Shown: positions 1 through 12,095 of the stretch, piece after piece
How positions within the stretch are numbered: position 1 is the first letter of the stretch
Layout: every line of letters starts with the position of its first letter
Source: Turbatrix aceti
Taxonomy: Eukaryota; Nematoda; Chromadorea; Rhabditida; Panagrolaimidae
Length of the DNA stretch: 64,000 nucleotides
NCBI GenBank assembly: GCA_963969345.1
Contig: OZ017768.1
Location: 8,022,718-8,086,717, forward strand
Direction: 5' to 3'
Translations under genes and position numbers: made by a program
Notes under the pieces: generated by a model
Seen by the model: only the letters and a program-made list of their open reading frames with translations
What the model was told of the DNA's origin: nothing
Databases searched by the model: none

Positions 1-57
1 TCGTTGCAGTTCTTTTTGAACGTAAATTCATTGCGATTACCGTAGTTGAGTAACAAT

Positions 58-403
58 CAGACATGAAAACGGGCCTAATTTTTAGGCCCAGGCCCGGCCC
101 GAAATTATCCCCTCTGTTTTTTTTCGAATTTTTATCCAAAAAAATAGCAGCCAATCGTTATATAAATGACATAAATAACTCGTTTTTATTCAAAATACCA
201 TGTGTTCTATCTGTAGAGACTAAATTTTGTTAAAAATAACCAAAATGCAGTAAATTTTTATAATTTTTTACATTATTTATTAAATAACGGGCCATAACGG
301 GCTTTTCCGGGCCTACTGAAAAGTCACAGGCCCGCCCAAGCCCGGCCCGGGCCTGGGCCGGGCCCGGGCCGGGCCGGGCTTCGGCGGGCCATTTTCATGT
401 CTG
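58..403. mobile_element. hAT-type MITE, GGCCCGGGCC family, copy 1
   Basis: A 346-bp non-coding element with terminal inverted repeats CAGACATGAAAA at the left and TTTTCATGTCTG at the right. It is flanked by a perfect 8-bp direct repeat GTAACAAT (50-57 and 404-411), the target-site duplication expected of the hAT superfamily. The subterminal parts are GGCCCGG-rich and the middle is A/T-rich. The same family occurs inverted at 48119-48471 with a different 8-bp duplication, which proves mobility. No transposase is encoded, so it would depend on an element elsewhere. Confidence 0.9.
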
Positions 404-415
404 GTAACAATAGAT

Positions 416-522
416 GAAAAGTAATACTTTTACCCGCGAAAGTTGTTACTTTTTTTGGGAAGGTTTTGACAAAAGTAATACTTTTTATTGCAAAACTTGT
501 TACTTTTTTGAAGGGTCTCAGC
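416..522. repeat. Two imperfect ~54-bp tandem units
   Basis: The motif AAAAGTAATACTTTT recurs at about 417 and 471, each time followed by a second TTGTTACTTTTTT block. A looser third copy lies near 550. It lies in non-coding DNA directly right of the first MITE; no function is visible. Confidence 0.5.
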
Positions 523-759
523 ACGATTTTTTGTTTCTTTCAATTTGAACGTAATACTTTTGCGATTACTGTACTTACGATAAACAAAAAGTAATAATTG
601 TTGTTTTCTGAAAGTTTAGCACGCTATTTATGTTACGGTAGATTACGTTTTTTACTGTAAATACCGTAAATCATGATTTTTTTTTCTTCATTTGGCCTAA
701 ATTCTCATTTTTGATGATTTTTGTACTTTTTTTGCACGTTTTTCATTTTTTTGTTTCAG

Positions 760-3700
760 AACATCTCAAAGCTGTTCCTGCTCCGACTGCGACGCCGTAT
801 GCAAACACGGCGTGCGCTACCCAGCTCTCGAAGAGCGTCATTCTGTGTTCTCAGATTCCGTACAATGTCAGGTAACAACCCAGGAATGCTACATTGCGTC
901 GATGCAGTGCATGAACTTTGTCCTGGCCGTCGCGATGTGTTCCCTGACACTTGTCTGCGCGGCTACTGTAGTCGTCTTTTACTACTACCGTATGCGTACG
1001 TCCGACGAAGTCGATCCCGTCACCGAAGTCTGCCGTGCAATCGATCGATCCGACGAAGACGCGGTCATCGTCATCGATGACGTCGCCAAAGTTCCCTGGT
1101 TTTGCCGGATCGATGCCGTGCTCATCCAACTCTCGACCCGGTATGCGAGATTCGCAGTTGGACATCCTCTGTTGCTGATTGCGTTCTCGATTGCACTCGG
1201 ATTTGGGCTATCGATGGGTCTGACGCAACTTCGGACAACGACGGATCCCGTCGAGCTCTGGTCGAACAAGGAAAGCGTTTTTCGACGGGAAAAGGACTTT
1301 TTTGATTCTACTTTTGAGTGAGTTTACTTTTTTTTGATTGCTTTGTTGTTTACCGTATTTTTTAGGCCATTTCATCGAGTGACACAAATTTTGATGATTC
1401 CGAAAAACAAGACGCAGGTTTTCTTCATCGATGACATGGCGCCTACCCGATTGGGACCTGTTTTTGTTGAATCGTTTTTCGAAGAGGTACGTTCATTTTT
1501 TTTTGAAAAATGAAATTTGATCGCGCACCCAAAATCTAAATTTTGAAAGCGAAAAGCGTTTTTAGAACGACATCAATAAAAATAAACAAATTTTTTTTTT
1601 CTGTTTTCTTGGAACATTTTTTAAACGAGCAATTTTGCCAAACAATTGGTTAGAAAAAACAAAAAAACGATTCTAAAACTTTTTTTTTAGAAAAATACCG
1701 AATCTAAAAACTTTTTTTTGAGATTTTTTGACGGCGGTGTTTTCCAAAGATTTTCTCCCGCTCCGCTTTGCTCATTTTCAATTTTTTAGAGCGAGCACAT
1801 AAAATTTAAAAAAGCAGGAGTCGGAACGAATCGAACGATTTTTTTCAAAAAAAAGTGAAAGCATGAAAAAAATAAAATAGAAATTTTTTTTTTATTTTTT
1901 ATTTTATTTTTTTTATTTTTTTATTTTTATTTTCAATTCATGATTTTTTAGCAAAAAATATTTTTTTTCAGGCATTCAGGTTACAAAGCAGAATCATGAA
2001 CCTGACAGCTTTTGACGACAGGACAGGGAAGAATATCACCCTGAAAGACGTCTGCTACAAGCCCATGGAACCCGACAACGACAACTGTGCCGTAATTTCT
2101 CCTTTCAACTACTTTCAGGTATTTTTCTTTTTCCCCGACTCAAAAATTTTTTTTACCTTTTTTTATTTTTTGCAGAACAGCATGGAAAACTTTCTGCGAA
2201 CTGTGTATGACGAAGAAAATCTCATGGAATACGACTACAAAAACCACATCACTCAGTGCCTAAAATCGCCTTTCACGCTAAAAACATCATTCGCGCTGTC
2301 GTGTTTCGGTGATTTTGGCGGACCCATCGAGCCTTTCGTCGCTCTTGGAGGTTTTGAGAACAACAATTATTCCATGGCTTCTGGAGCTTTTGTTACGATA
2401 CTCCTCAAAAATCATCGCAACAAGGCGGACAATATCCGGGCCGAAAAGTGGGAAGCTGTGTTCATCGAATTCATGAAACGCTTCAAGAGTGATCACTTTT
2501 GGGTTTCTTTCATGACTGAACGCTCGATTGGCGTGAGTGATTTTTTTTAATTATATTTTTTTAAAAAATCAAAAAAAAATTTTTTGCATGAAAAAAATAA
2601 AAAACAACTAATATTTATAAAATTTCTTAGTTTTTTTTGGTCAAAAATAAACAAAAATTTCAATTTTTTTATTTCTATCAAAAAAGTTTTTCTTTTGTGT
2701 TTTTTTAGGATTGGAAAAATTATTTTAAAGTATCGGTTTTTTATTCCAAATTATTTTTTATTAAATTTTTTTTAGAATGTTTTTAAAATGATAAAAAAAT
2801 TTTGTTTTTTTTCAATCAAAATAAATTTTTCTGCTAAACCATATTTTTATTTTTAGGTTTAGGACTCAAACAAATAATTTTTCTGTTAAAAAAAATTGTT
2901 AACTAATTTTAAAAATTAAAAAAAAAAATTGTTAACTAATTTTAAAAATAAAAAAAAATGTTGCCAATTTTAAAAATTAAAAAAATGTTAAATAAATAAT
3001 TTTAAAAATTGTTGTAAAAAAATAAAAAAATCAATATTCAAATTTTTTTTAGTTTTTTTATGATTTTTTATATTTTTCCGTTTTTAGGACGAAATCGACA
3101 GGGCATCATCGTCGGACAAAGTTACGGTAATTATCAGTTACCTGTTCATGTTCGTCTACGTAGCCTTCTCCCTCGGCCAATACCGAGTGACCCACGACGA
3201 ACTCTGGTCGCTTTTCGTGAGCTCAAAATTCATGCTGGGCATCGCAGGCGTCATTCTCGTAGCGCTGAGCGTGACTTCTTCGATCGGTGTCTTCGCGTAC
3301 TACGGCATGCCTGCGACGATGATTATCCTCGAGGTGCAGCCCTTTCTCATCCTCGCAGTCGGCGTCGACAACATCTTCCTCCTCGTCCAGGCCTACCAGC
3401 GGCACGTGCTCCAGAGTAGGCATGTCTCGTTCGAGGAACGCATGTGTCTCGTCTTTGCGGAGGTAATTCCGTCCATGATCCTGTCATCGCTCTCCGAGGC
3501 TTCCTGCTTCTTCCTTGCCGCGATGGCGGATATGCCGGCTGTGAGAACGTTTTCCTACTTTGCCGGGCTCTCGATCCTGATCAATTTTATCCTCCAAGCT
3601 ACCGGGTTTGTTGGGCTTTTTATCCTCGATATTCAACGGCAGGAAGCGGGTCGGGCGGAGTTTTTCTGCTGTCTAAGTTATCCGTCGTCGTCTGAAATGA

Positions 3701-6700
3701 CTTATGAGGAGTCTTTCATGTACAGGTTTGTTTTTCTTGACATTTTTTGATTTCAAATGGGGTTTTTGGACAAAAACAGAAAATAAATTCCATATTTTTG
3801 GAAAAAAAAAATCAGTAAAGCTAACTTTAAAAAAAAAATTCGAAAAAAATAGGAGCGTACGAAAAAAATTTTAAAAATACAAAAAAACTGGAACGGAGCG
3901 AACGCAAAATTTTGATAGCGAAGAGCAAAAAATAAATATGAAATATTTGGCGCAATTTTTTTTGCTGTTTTTTTGAAAAATTATACCTAAAAATTGCTCA
4001 ATAGAACAAAAAAGAACTTTTTTTAGTGATCCGCAAATTTTTTTTTAAAACAGAATTTATGGATCGGATTTTAAAAATTTTTTTGCGTAGCCCAAAAATT
4101 TTTTTTGTTCCCGCAAACCGATAAAAAATTCTAAATTAAGAGTGCAGCTGAAATAAAAGATTTTTTTTCTTTTGTTTACAAACGGGAAAAAATCAAATTA
4201 TTTAGAAAATCCCGTTTTTTTTTCATTTTTTTTTGTTAAAAATAATTTATTTTTCAGATTTTTCAATCAATTCTACGCCCCCTTCCTGTTCAAGAAAAAA
4301 GTCCGCTACGGCGTCCTTGGATTCTTCTTTTTCTCATTTCTGGTCTCCTGTGTCTGTATGTCCGGCATGGAACTGGGACTCGACGAGAGAATGGCCGTAC
4401 CCTCAGATTCGTACATGTTGCAGCACTTCAACAACCTGCATGAATACCTCCGGGCCGGGCCGCCGGTGTACTTTGTCGTCAAGGGATACCTCGATTACAG
4501 TAGACCGGAGATTGTCCGGGCGCTGTGCACGAGACCGGGATGCATGGAGCACTCGCTGGGCTTCCAGGTCGATCTAGCGCATCGATTTCCCCAAAACTCG
4601 TACATCAAGCAGAAGACTGCGAACTGGGTGGACGATTACGTGGACTGGTTGCAGCATTCTGGGGAACCTGCTTGTTGCAGGTTTGTTTTTGAAAAACATT
4701 ACAAAAAAATTTTATTGACAAAAAATAGTTTTTTGAGAAAAACATTTTTTTATTTATTCAAAAATTTTTTATTGACAAAAAAAATTTATTCGAAATAAAT
4801 TTTTGTTTTTGCCGACACATCAATTTTTACACTTTCAAATGTTTTGAGTCTAAGTTGTAGAGGACCCTAAGGGCAGTCTATAACCGCAATATTAGATTTT
4901 TAAAAAATCGGATTCTGGAGATTTGGCTTCAGATGTGTTTTCATAAAAACGAATGGCGCGCGCTTCGTTTCTGAGCAAAAAATCTGAAAACTTGTTTACG
5001 GGAATTGCAGAGGACAGGGAATACGATGGCGTACTCAAATTTTTAAAAAAACAACTGCAAGTATTTTTTATTGAATTTTGCCGTCACAAAATTCGGCTTT
5101 ACCATGCCTAACAAAAATAAACACCCATTTTCATATATCCTATCTGAAAGAGCGATTTTTTTGGCTCAGAATGAAGTGTCTTGAAAAAAAACGTAGTGTC
5201 TGGAATCAACTTTTAGGTTCCGATTTGTAGTCAAAACGACCAAAAACCCCCTCAAAAAAATGGCGGGAAGTGCGCACGCGCAAAAAAGGTGTTTTTTTGG
5301 TCGTTTTGACGACAAATCGGGAGCTAAAAGGTGATTCCAGACACTACGTTTTTCTAACGGACACTTCATTCTGAGCCAAAAAAATCGCTCTTTCAGATAG
5401 GATATATGAAAATGGGTGTTTATTTTTTTTAGGCATGGTAAAGCCGAATTTTGTGACGGCAAAATTCAATAAAAAATACTTGCAGTTGTTTTTTTAAAAA
5501 TTTGAGTACGCCATCGTATTCCCTGTCCTCTGAAACCCCCGTAAGCAAGTTTTCAGATTTTTTGCTTAGAAACGAAGCGCGCGCCATTCGTTTTTATGAA
5601 AACACATCTGAAGCCAAATCTCCAGAATCCGATTTTAAAAAAATCTAATATTGCGGTTTTAGACTGCCCTTAGGGTCCTCCACAACTTAGACTCAAAACA
5701 TTTGAAAGTGTAAAAATTGATGTGTCGTCGAATGTAAATCGGCTCGCAGACTGTCTATTAACAAAAAAAAATTTTGTGGATAAAAAAAATTTTAAAAAAA
5801 TAAAAAAAATTTAAATAAAAAAAATAAAAAAATTTTTTCTGCAAAAAAATATTTTATTTACAAAAACAAATTATTCACGCACAATATAAACATTTTTGTT
5901 TAGGTACTCGGACAGGGGGTTCTGTCCATCGCACCACGAAATAAACGCGACCTGCCGAAGATGCCTAGCTCTCGACGACAACCGGTATCCCAACGCGAAT
6001 TCCTTCTACCGGCATCTTCCAGACTTCCTCTCCGACAATCCATCTCTCGATTGTCCGTACGCAGGCAAGGCCCTCCACGGCAACGGTGTATACGTCAAGG
6101 GTGAACGCGTCTACGCGAGTCACTTCATGACGTATCATACTGTGCTCAACGATCAGCGGGACTACATTCGGGCAATGACAAATGCGAGACTCATCGCGAG
6201 GAATATTTCTTGCACGATCAACGCGGTGCTAAAGAAGGAGAGAGACGAAGGCAGGAGGGCGAATCCTATCGAAGTCTTTGCTTACAGGTTTGTTTAGTTA
6301 AAAAACTTTTTCTTGGTTGAAAAAATATTTTTGTACAAAACTTCGAAATTTTTTGAATAAAAATTTAGAAAATGAAAATTTAATTTTAAATTTTCTAGGA
6401 TTTTTTTTGCTTTTTGTTAATTTATAAAAAATTGAAATTTTTTTAGAATTGGTTTGATTTATAAATCTTTTTTACAAATTCCAAACAAAATAAAAATTTT
6501 TTTTGGAAAAAAAAACAAACAATTTAAAAAAAACAATTTTTTTTAATCCAAAAAATTTTTTTTATCAAAAAATTCAAGAATTAATAAAATCATAAAAACA
6601 TTAATGAATTTTTTTTCTATTTAGCAGAGTTAAAAAAACATTTTCAATTTTTTTCAAAAAATAAAAATTTTTTGATGTTTCAAATTTTATTTTTTTGCCA

Positions 6701-7937
6701 TTTTCAGCCCCTATTACGTGTACTACGAGCAATACGACTCGATAGTGTTCAATGCCGTGGTCCAGCTGCTGCTCTCCATCGGTGCCATCTTCCTCAATAC
6801 TTACCTCCTCCTCGGCATGGATGCGTGGTCAGCGGCAATAATTTGCTTTACAATTGTATGCATTATCGTTCACCTTCTCGGTCTCATGTTCATCTGGTCA
6901 ATCAGCTTTAACGCCATTTCCGTAGTCAATCTAGTCATGGTGAGTTGTTTTCTTTTTGGAAAACCAAAAATTGTATTTAAAATCAAAAATCCAATTTTTC
7001 AGTCGGTCGGCATCTCAGTCGAGTTCTGCGTCCACCTGGTGCGTGCGTACACGCTGAGTCAGAAGACAAATCGAGTCGAAAAGGCCCACGAATCGCTCGC
7101 GACGATCGGGTGCTCTGTTTTGTCGGGCATCACGTTCACCAAGTTTGGTGGTGTTGTGGTTCTCGCATTTGCCCATACACAAATCTTCCAAGTCTTCTAC
7201 TTCCGCATGTTCTTCGGCATCGTTATCATCGGCGGCCTGCATGGACTCGTTTTTCTTCCCGTGTTTTTGTCATTTTTTGGTGAGTTCATTTAAAAAATTG
7301 AAAAATTTTTTGAATGATATTTGCATGCAATTTTTTTTCTTTTTGTATCTGAATATAAAATGAAATTTTAAAAATTTCAAAATAATAATTTTTTTTCGTA
7401 TAAAATTTTTTTCATCAAAATGTTCTTCTAAATTTAGAAAATTAAAGTAAATTTATTTATTGAAAAAAAATATTACTGAACTTTTTTTTACATTTTTTTA
7501 ATAAAAAAATTTTTTTTTTTAAAAAACTAAAATTATTTTCTAAAAAATTCTCATTTGAAATTAAAAAAACTTTGTTTTTAATTTTTACAGAAAAAAATTC
7601 TTTTTTGTTTTATTTTTAATTTTTTTTAATTTTTTTCTTTAATTTTTTTTATAAAAAACTAAAATTATTTACAAAAAAATCTCAATTAAAATTAAAAAAT
7701 ACTTTTTTTTAATTTTTAAATTGAAAAAATTTTTTTATTTTTTTTTAAATTCAATTTTTCACTTTTTCAAAAATTTTTTTCTATCCAGGATCCGCACGCA
7801 TTCGACCCCTGCTGAGACCACCCCGTCACAGCGGTTACCTGCGTTCCAATACACGACTCGCCGAGACCGGCGGTACATTCCAAGATCTGGCAGCAGGCCA
7901 AAAGCTGGTGTATTCATCCTCCAATGAGTGCATTTGA
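760..7937 (+). CDS. NPC1: NPC1-type sterol transporter, 5' partial, 10 exons
   Basis: Exons: 760-1317, 1366-1486, 1972-2118, 2176-2532, 3088-3725, 4258-4680, 5904-6287, 6708-6939, 7003-7279 and 7789-7937 (TGA). All borders are GT/AG and phases agree, giving 1,094 residues. The first base completes a codon, so the signal peptide and N-terminal sterol-binding domain lie in exons left of the window. The sequence enters in a Cys-rich linker ([10 protein letters not shown]) and crosses a membrane segment at about residues 51-77. A mid-luminal domain follows, then the sterol-sensing domain (about 405-570; LAVGVDNIF near 484), a Cys-rich second luminal loop, and the last membrane bundle ([21 protein letters not shown]). 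NPC1 exports LDL-derived cholesterol from late endosomes and lysosomes; C. elegans homologs are ncr-1 and ncr-2. The C-terminus lacks the dileucine ending seen in vertebrate NPC1. Family assignment is very strong; exon ends are inferred from frame and splice consensus. Confidence 0.95.
4813..5727. repeat. Long foldback (inverted repeat) inside an NPC1 intron
   Basis: Two near-perfect inverted arms of about 435 bp (4813-5250 and 5290-5727) separated by about 40 bp. The arms begin CGACACATCAATTT and end as its reverse complement. It fills most of the intron 4681-5903. No coding potential and no clear target-site duplication were found. The pre-mRNA would fold into a long duplex. It is probably a foldback element or a palindromic MITE. 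Confidence 0.9.
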
Positions 7938-8405
7938 TTATCTTCTCTTTCTTCGAATACCAGTGCAATCCAAACACGGGTAACACCTCTCTGCCTTCGG
8001 TTGATCTTTCTGTTTTCCAATAATTCTAATCATCCTCGCCTTCCTTCGGACTTCGTCGGCGGGTGCAAATGACTCATTTACAGCTTTTTTCATACGCCCA
8101 GCATAACAGTTTTCCTATTATTATTTTTTTTTGCATTTTTACTTGTATCACTTATCTCCTAACTAATCTCGAGTGCCGGTACGGTTTTATTCATTAATGC
8201 CTTTGTTTTCACAGACAACACCGGTTGACGCGATATCCCCCTGTGTCATCATCGTGTAAAATTTTTTTGATTTATGATAATTTGTAGATAAATTTATGTG
8301 AATGTTATCAAATATGATCGATTGAAAACAAAAAAAAATTCATGAATGTACAAAAAAATCCGTAAAAGTTTGTAAAAAGCTGAAATTTGAAAATTATTAA
8401 AAAAA
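7938..8405. other. Convergent 3' flanks of NPC1 (+) and SLC22-like gene A (-)
   Basis: Short region between two converging stop codons, presumably both 3' untranslated regions. No conserved coding or RNA gene was seen. As sequenced, the shifted reading frame of gene A runs through here to a stop at 8308-8310. Confidence 0.6.
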
Positions 8406-10098
8406 TCAAACCGAACTTTCGACCTCTTCGGTTTTGGAATTTTCGGTCGAGGTCGTTTTTACCTGTCTGGCGACTTCTTCCGGGATAACATCCGGCAAGA
8501 GGTTTGTTCGCGGTTTCAGTGATGAAAAACAACTCCACAGCCAGCATGATCGTAAGCATAACCGAAAATACGGTAATGGGAATCAGCGGAGACGATCCGG
8601 CACTGTGAACCACGGCCGGAGCAATGATGCCACCAATCCGGGAAATTCCATTGCAAACTGCTCTCGCCATATTTCGGACTACGGTCGGGAAAAGTTCGGC
8701 GGAAAGCAGATTGTTCATTTTCCAGGTAGGATCCATCATGGCGGTGATAAACACGCCGATGATGGCCATGATGGATTGGGGCGGGTTTAGGCCGAATTTG
8801 AGGGCGATATAGGTCCATGCACAGATTGCCGCGCACCCTAGAGAAGCAAAAATAGGATACTAATTTTCCAATCTGAGTCAACTTACCAGTAGAAACAGCC
8901 ATGATCGGCTTACGTCCAACGCAGAAGCTGATAGGATAGGGCAGGAAGCCGGTGAAGAACTTGAACACGCCCATGAGAGCCATGTTGAAGAACATGTTTC
9001 CAGGCAGCAGGTCCAGGCCGAAGTAGAAACCGAAGGAAACCAGCGAACTCGTCAGGAAGCAGTAGGAGAGCGCGATGAGGGGCAGGAGCACCGACTTGTA
9101 CCGGAACAGATCAGCGTACGTGTGTTTCTTCTGAACGGTGCCTTCTTTCGCCGTCTGAACTGCGGTCGGCTCTGCAAGGCCGTACGTGTCCTCAATGTTG
9201 TCGATCTTGAGAAAACCGGGAGCGACATCGTTGAACCAGCCGTTCATGCGGTCGATGGAGGCCTTGACTTTCACCGCGGCGGCGTACTTGTGCGTCGAGA
9301 TGAGCCAGCGCGTGCTTTCCCGGGTCATGAGCTGGATGAGGGTGAAGGTGACGATGGCGGTGACTCCGTTGGCGATGTGGAAGTAGACGTAGTGCCGGGT
9401 GAGGTAGGTGAGGATGGCGCAGTACGACATGGCCAGCGTCCAGCCGTTGACGCAGATGACGAGCAGCCGGCTGCGGGACTTGTCGAGGGCCTCGACGACG
9501 AGCACCATGTTCGTGACCATGTACGCGCCGGCGCCGATCGAGTTGAGGAAGGTCATGACGGCGGTCGGGTAGACGCCGAGCTGCGTCGCGCCGATCTGCG
9601 CAAAGTTGCCGACGATGATGGCGCCGGTCGCGAGCACGGTCGCCAGCTTGCGGCCCCAGCGGTCGGCGATGGGGCCCGAGAGGAAGGAGCCCGCGGCGGC
9701 ACCGGCCATGGACAGCGAGGACATGATGGTCTTGACCGTGTTGCCCTCCGCCTTGCACGCCAGGCCCCACACGACCAGGCTGGACGTGTACCAGGGAACG
9801 TTGGGGTCGTCGGGGAGCGTGCCGTCGATCATGTACGTCGAGTTTTGCATGATTGCGCAGTCGGACTGAAAAAGAGCGCTTTTGGGTACGAAATTGAGTG
9901 AAAAGTGCCTACCTTAGACGGCCGGAAGTAGGTCGGGAAGAGGAAGGTTCCGGCAACCGGGAAGTATCCCAGCTGACAGACCAGCACCAGCATGAACGTG
10001 TAAAACGTGAAATCCTTGCTTTTAGGTTTTTTGGACGTTGTCACAGCACCATGAATACTTTTTGGTGATTCAGGTGACGTAGGCGTAATCGTAGACAT
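8406..10098 (-). CDS. SLC22-like major-facilitator transporter A, with a 1-bp frameshift in the tail
   Basis: Exons (reverse): 10098-9913, 9865-8887, 8837-8406. The ATG at 10098 is preferred because the upstream in-frame codons offer no ATG. SLC22 proteins are 12-TM plasma-membrane transporters of organic cations, anions or zwitterions; the substrate cannot be predicted here. Visible hallmarks are the motif-A loop GPIADRWGRK, the central-loop signature ESTRWLI, and the TM10-11 signature ELFPTVVRNMARAVCNGISR. TM1 is in exon 1 (FYTFMLVLVCQLGYFPVAG). Intron positions and phases are identical in genes B and C. Against gene B there is one extra base near 8496-8499. The homologous frame ends at TGA 8406-8408, giving 531 aa, but the literal frame leaves it and ends at 8308-8310 with an unrelated tail. 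All transmembrane parts lie before the shift. Confidence 0.88.
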
Positions 10099-10696
10099 GA
10101 GTGTTCCAGAGAACAAATATTAGCCGGTCCGCGGGCTGCAGTCCGCAAAAATAGTTATGATAGCGGACTGTCTGCTTGCGAGATGACTACCCAAACATCA
10201 ATTAGTCTGGTTTTTTGTTGGTATTTGCTATTAGTGTTCAGCACCTCCCCGAAGCAAGAAAAGTCTTTTACGTAATATAAATAAAAATTATGAGTCAGCG
10301 GGACTTGTAGTATACTTGTTGTGAAGTGTTGTGATTTGCTCAAACACTTCCTTGTCGCTTTTGACCCAGATGTATACAAAAACGAGCGGGATCTTGCAGG
10401 TCAAATTTAAAAACTCCTTTGAGAATCGTTGTCAGAGTGTCTCAAAAACATCCCTGACATTACTTCGTTTGATACAAAAAAATTTTTGAAAGAAAATTTA
10501 CTACAAAATTTAAAATTTTTTTTCCAATTTGAAAAGATTGTATTTGGAACCTATTTGAAGCCTCAAAACGAAGAAGTATTTGTTATGGCATAGCGCCACA
10601 GATTCACAGACTCTCCTGTTGTTCTGTACTTGATAAGTGTACCATGGCATTCAATAAACGTTCTTTCCCCTCTCTCACTTGATAGTCCGCCGGCTC
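10099..10696. other. Intergenic: promoter side of SLC22 gene A
   Basis: No supported gene. It must hold the gene A promoter. The left edge of the giant palindrome falls at 10696/10697, where sequence homologous to SLC22 exon 3 begins abruptly. Confidence 0.5.
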
Positions 10697-11051
10697 GATG
10701 GATCCCACCTGGAAAATGAACCATCTCTTCTCGGCGGAACTCTTCCCCACCGTAATCCGAAACATGGCGCGCGCAGTGTGCAACTCGATCTCGCGTATCG
10801 GCGGCATCCTGGCCCCGACCATCGTCCACAGCGCCGCCTCGTCCCCCCTCGTGCCGGTGACCATCTTCTCGGTCATGCTGACCATCATGCTTGCCGTCGA
10901 GCTGCTCTTCCTCACGGAGACCGCGAACAAGCCCCTGCCGGACGTCATCCCGGAGGAAGTCGCCGAGTACGACGACATCGAGGGCAACGACGCTTCTTTT
11001 GCCCGTCTCGACGACGACTCTTGTCCGCCCTCCGAGGAGTGCACCGACTAA
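10697..11051 (+). pseudogene. 5'-truncated SLC22 last exon (duplicate of gene B)
   Basis: Contains only the C-terminal ~117 codons of an SLC22 transporter, starting at MDPTWKMNHL and ending at a normal stop. The protein reading is identical to the end of gene B (22003-22357, - strand), with one visible synonymous change. Homology begins at 10697 in the middle of the exon, with no acceptor site, no exon 1 or 2 and no start context. It is therefore a broken copy carried as the outer edge of the inverted duplication. It is followed by the same 3' flank as gene B, including AATAAA at 11293-11298. Confidence 0.9.
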
Positions 11052-12095
11052 CAAACCTGTATTTCTCTTGTGGAGGCACTTAGCAGCTTTACTACCCTTT
11101 GCATACTACTCTGAAATCGTTCTCGTTATTCTCATTATTATTATTAGGCGTTGTTTCACACGTTACTAACCCGGATTTACGCATTCCTCATCGATTGTAA
11201 TATGACTTGTTACTTTTTGTGGTTAGTTATTTTTTACTCATTGTTATGCCATGTCTCAGTGGAACACACAATTGTATCAATTACTGTTATTTAATAAAGT
11301 GCCTTCGACCTTTATAAATTCAACAAAATAGTTACGGTAGAGAAAAACAAAGAAATTGCAAAAAAAAAGTTGCTGGCGGTTAGAGTTCGAAGTTAAAGTT
11401 AAAACATTTAGCATCAGGCGAGAATCCATTTACACACAAACTGCTTCGGCGATCGATTGATATCAAGAATATTTCCGTATCTGTTTTAAAATTTTTTTCG
11501 GGAATAAACAAAAAAAATCAAATTTATTGGCACACAAATACGAAATGATGCAAACCCCAACCCCGATTCGAAGATTCTGGTTATACTTTGTTTACGGTTT
11601 ACGGCTATACAAATGTAATTCCACGAAAACGCCGCCACGAAGGGGAATGGGTCAGCGCCGCTTGACCGCAGTCGAGGATCCGCATGTTGCCGATGACGTC
11701 CTGGAACACCAGATTTTTTCCCAGGCATGAACATTTTTACACAGAATGTGTCAGAATTTTTTTGGAATTTCTTTAAGAAATTTTGCCAAAACGTTTTTCA
11801 ATGAAACGATTCTACCGTACGCGTTTTTGTAATTTTTAACGATTATTGGCACGTTGTAGCTAAAGAACTACGGCATTTCCCAAACCGATCATTGTAAAAT
11901 CCAACTTTTGGCAAAGTTTCGTGAAGAAATTCCAAAATGAACATTGACACTTACAATGTTGTAGGGGGCTCATGAAGGGCTTCAAACCGGCCATATCAAA
12001 CGATTTTTTTATACAAATGTGAATCCACAAAATTTGTGCTTGCAATATTTATTCTTATCACATTATTTAAACAGTTTAAACAGGTTCGTCAATCA

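Noticed and set aside
2584..2775. Lys/Phe-rich open frames in A/T-homopolymer introns
   Set aside because: Low-complexity intron sequence of NPC1; similar frames occur in most introns here.
9122..9901. 259-codon open frame on the + strand (and its partner at 22869-23648)
   Set aside because: It is the exact antisense of SLC22 exon 2, with Arg/Gly/Asp-rich translation typical of the complement of GC-rich membrane-protein codons.
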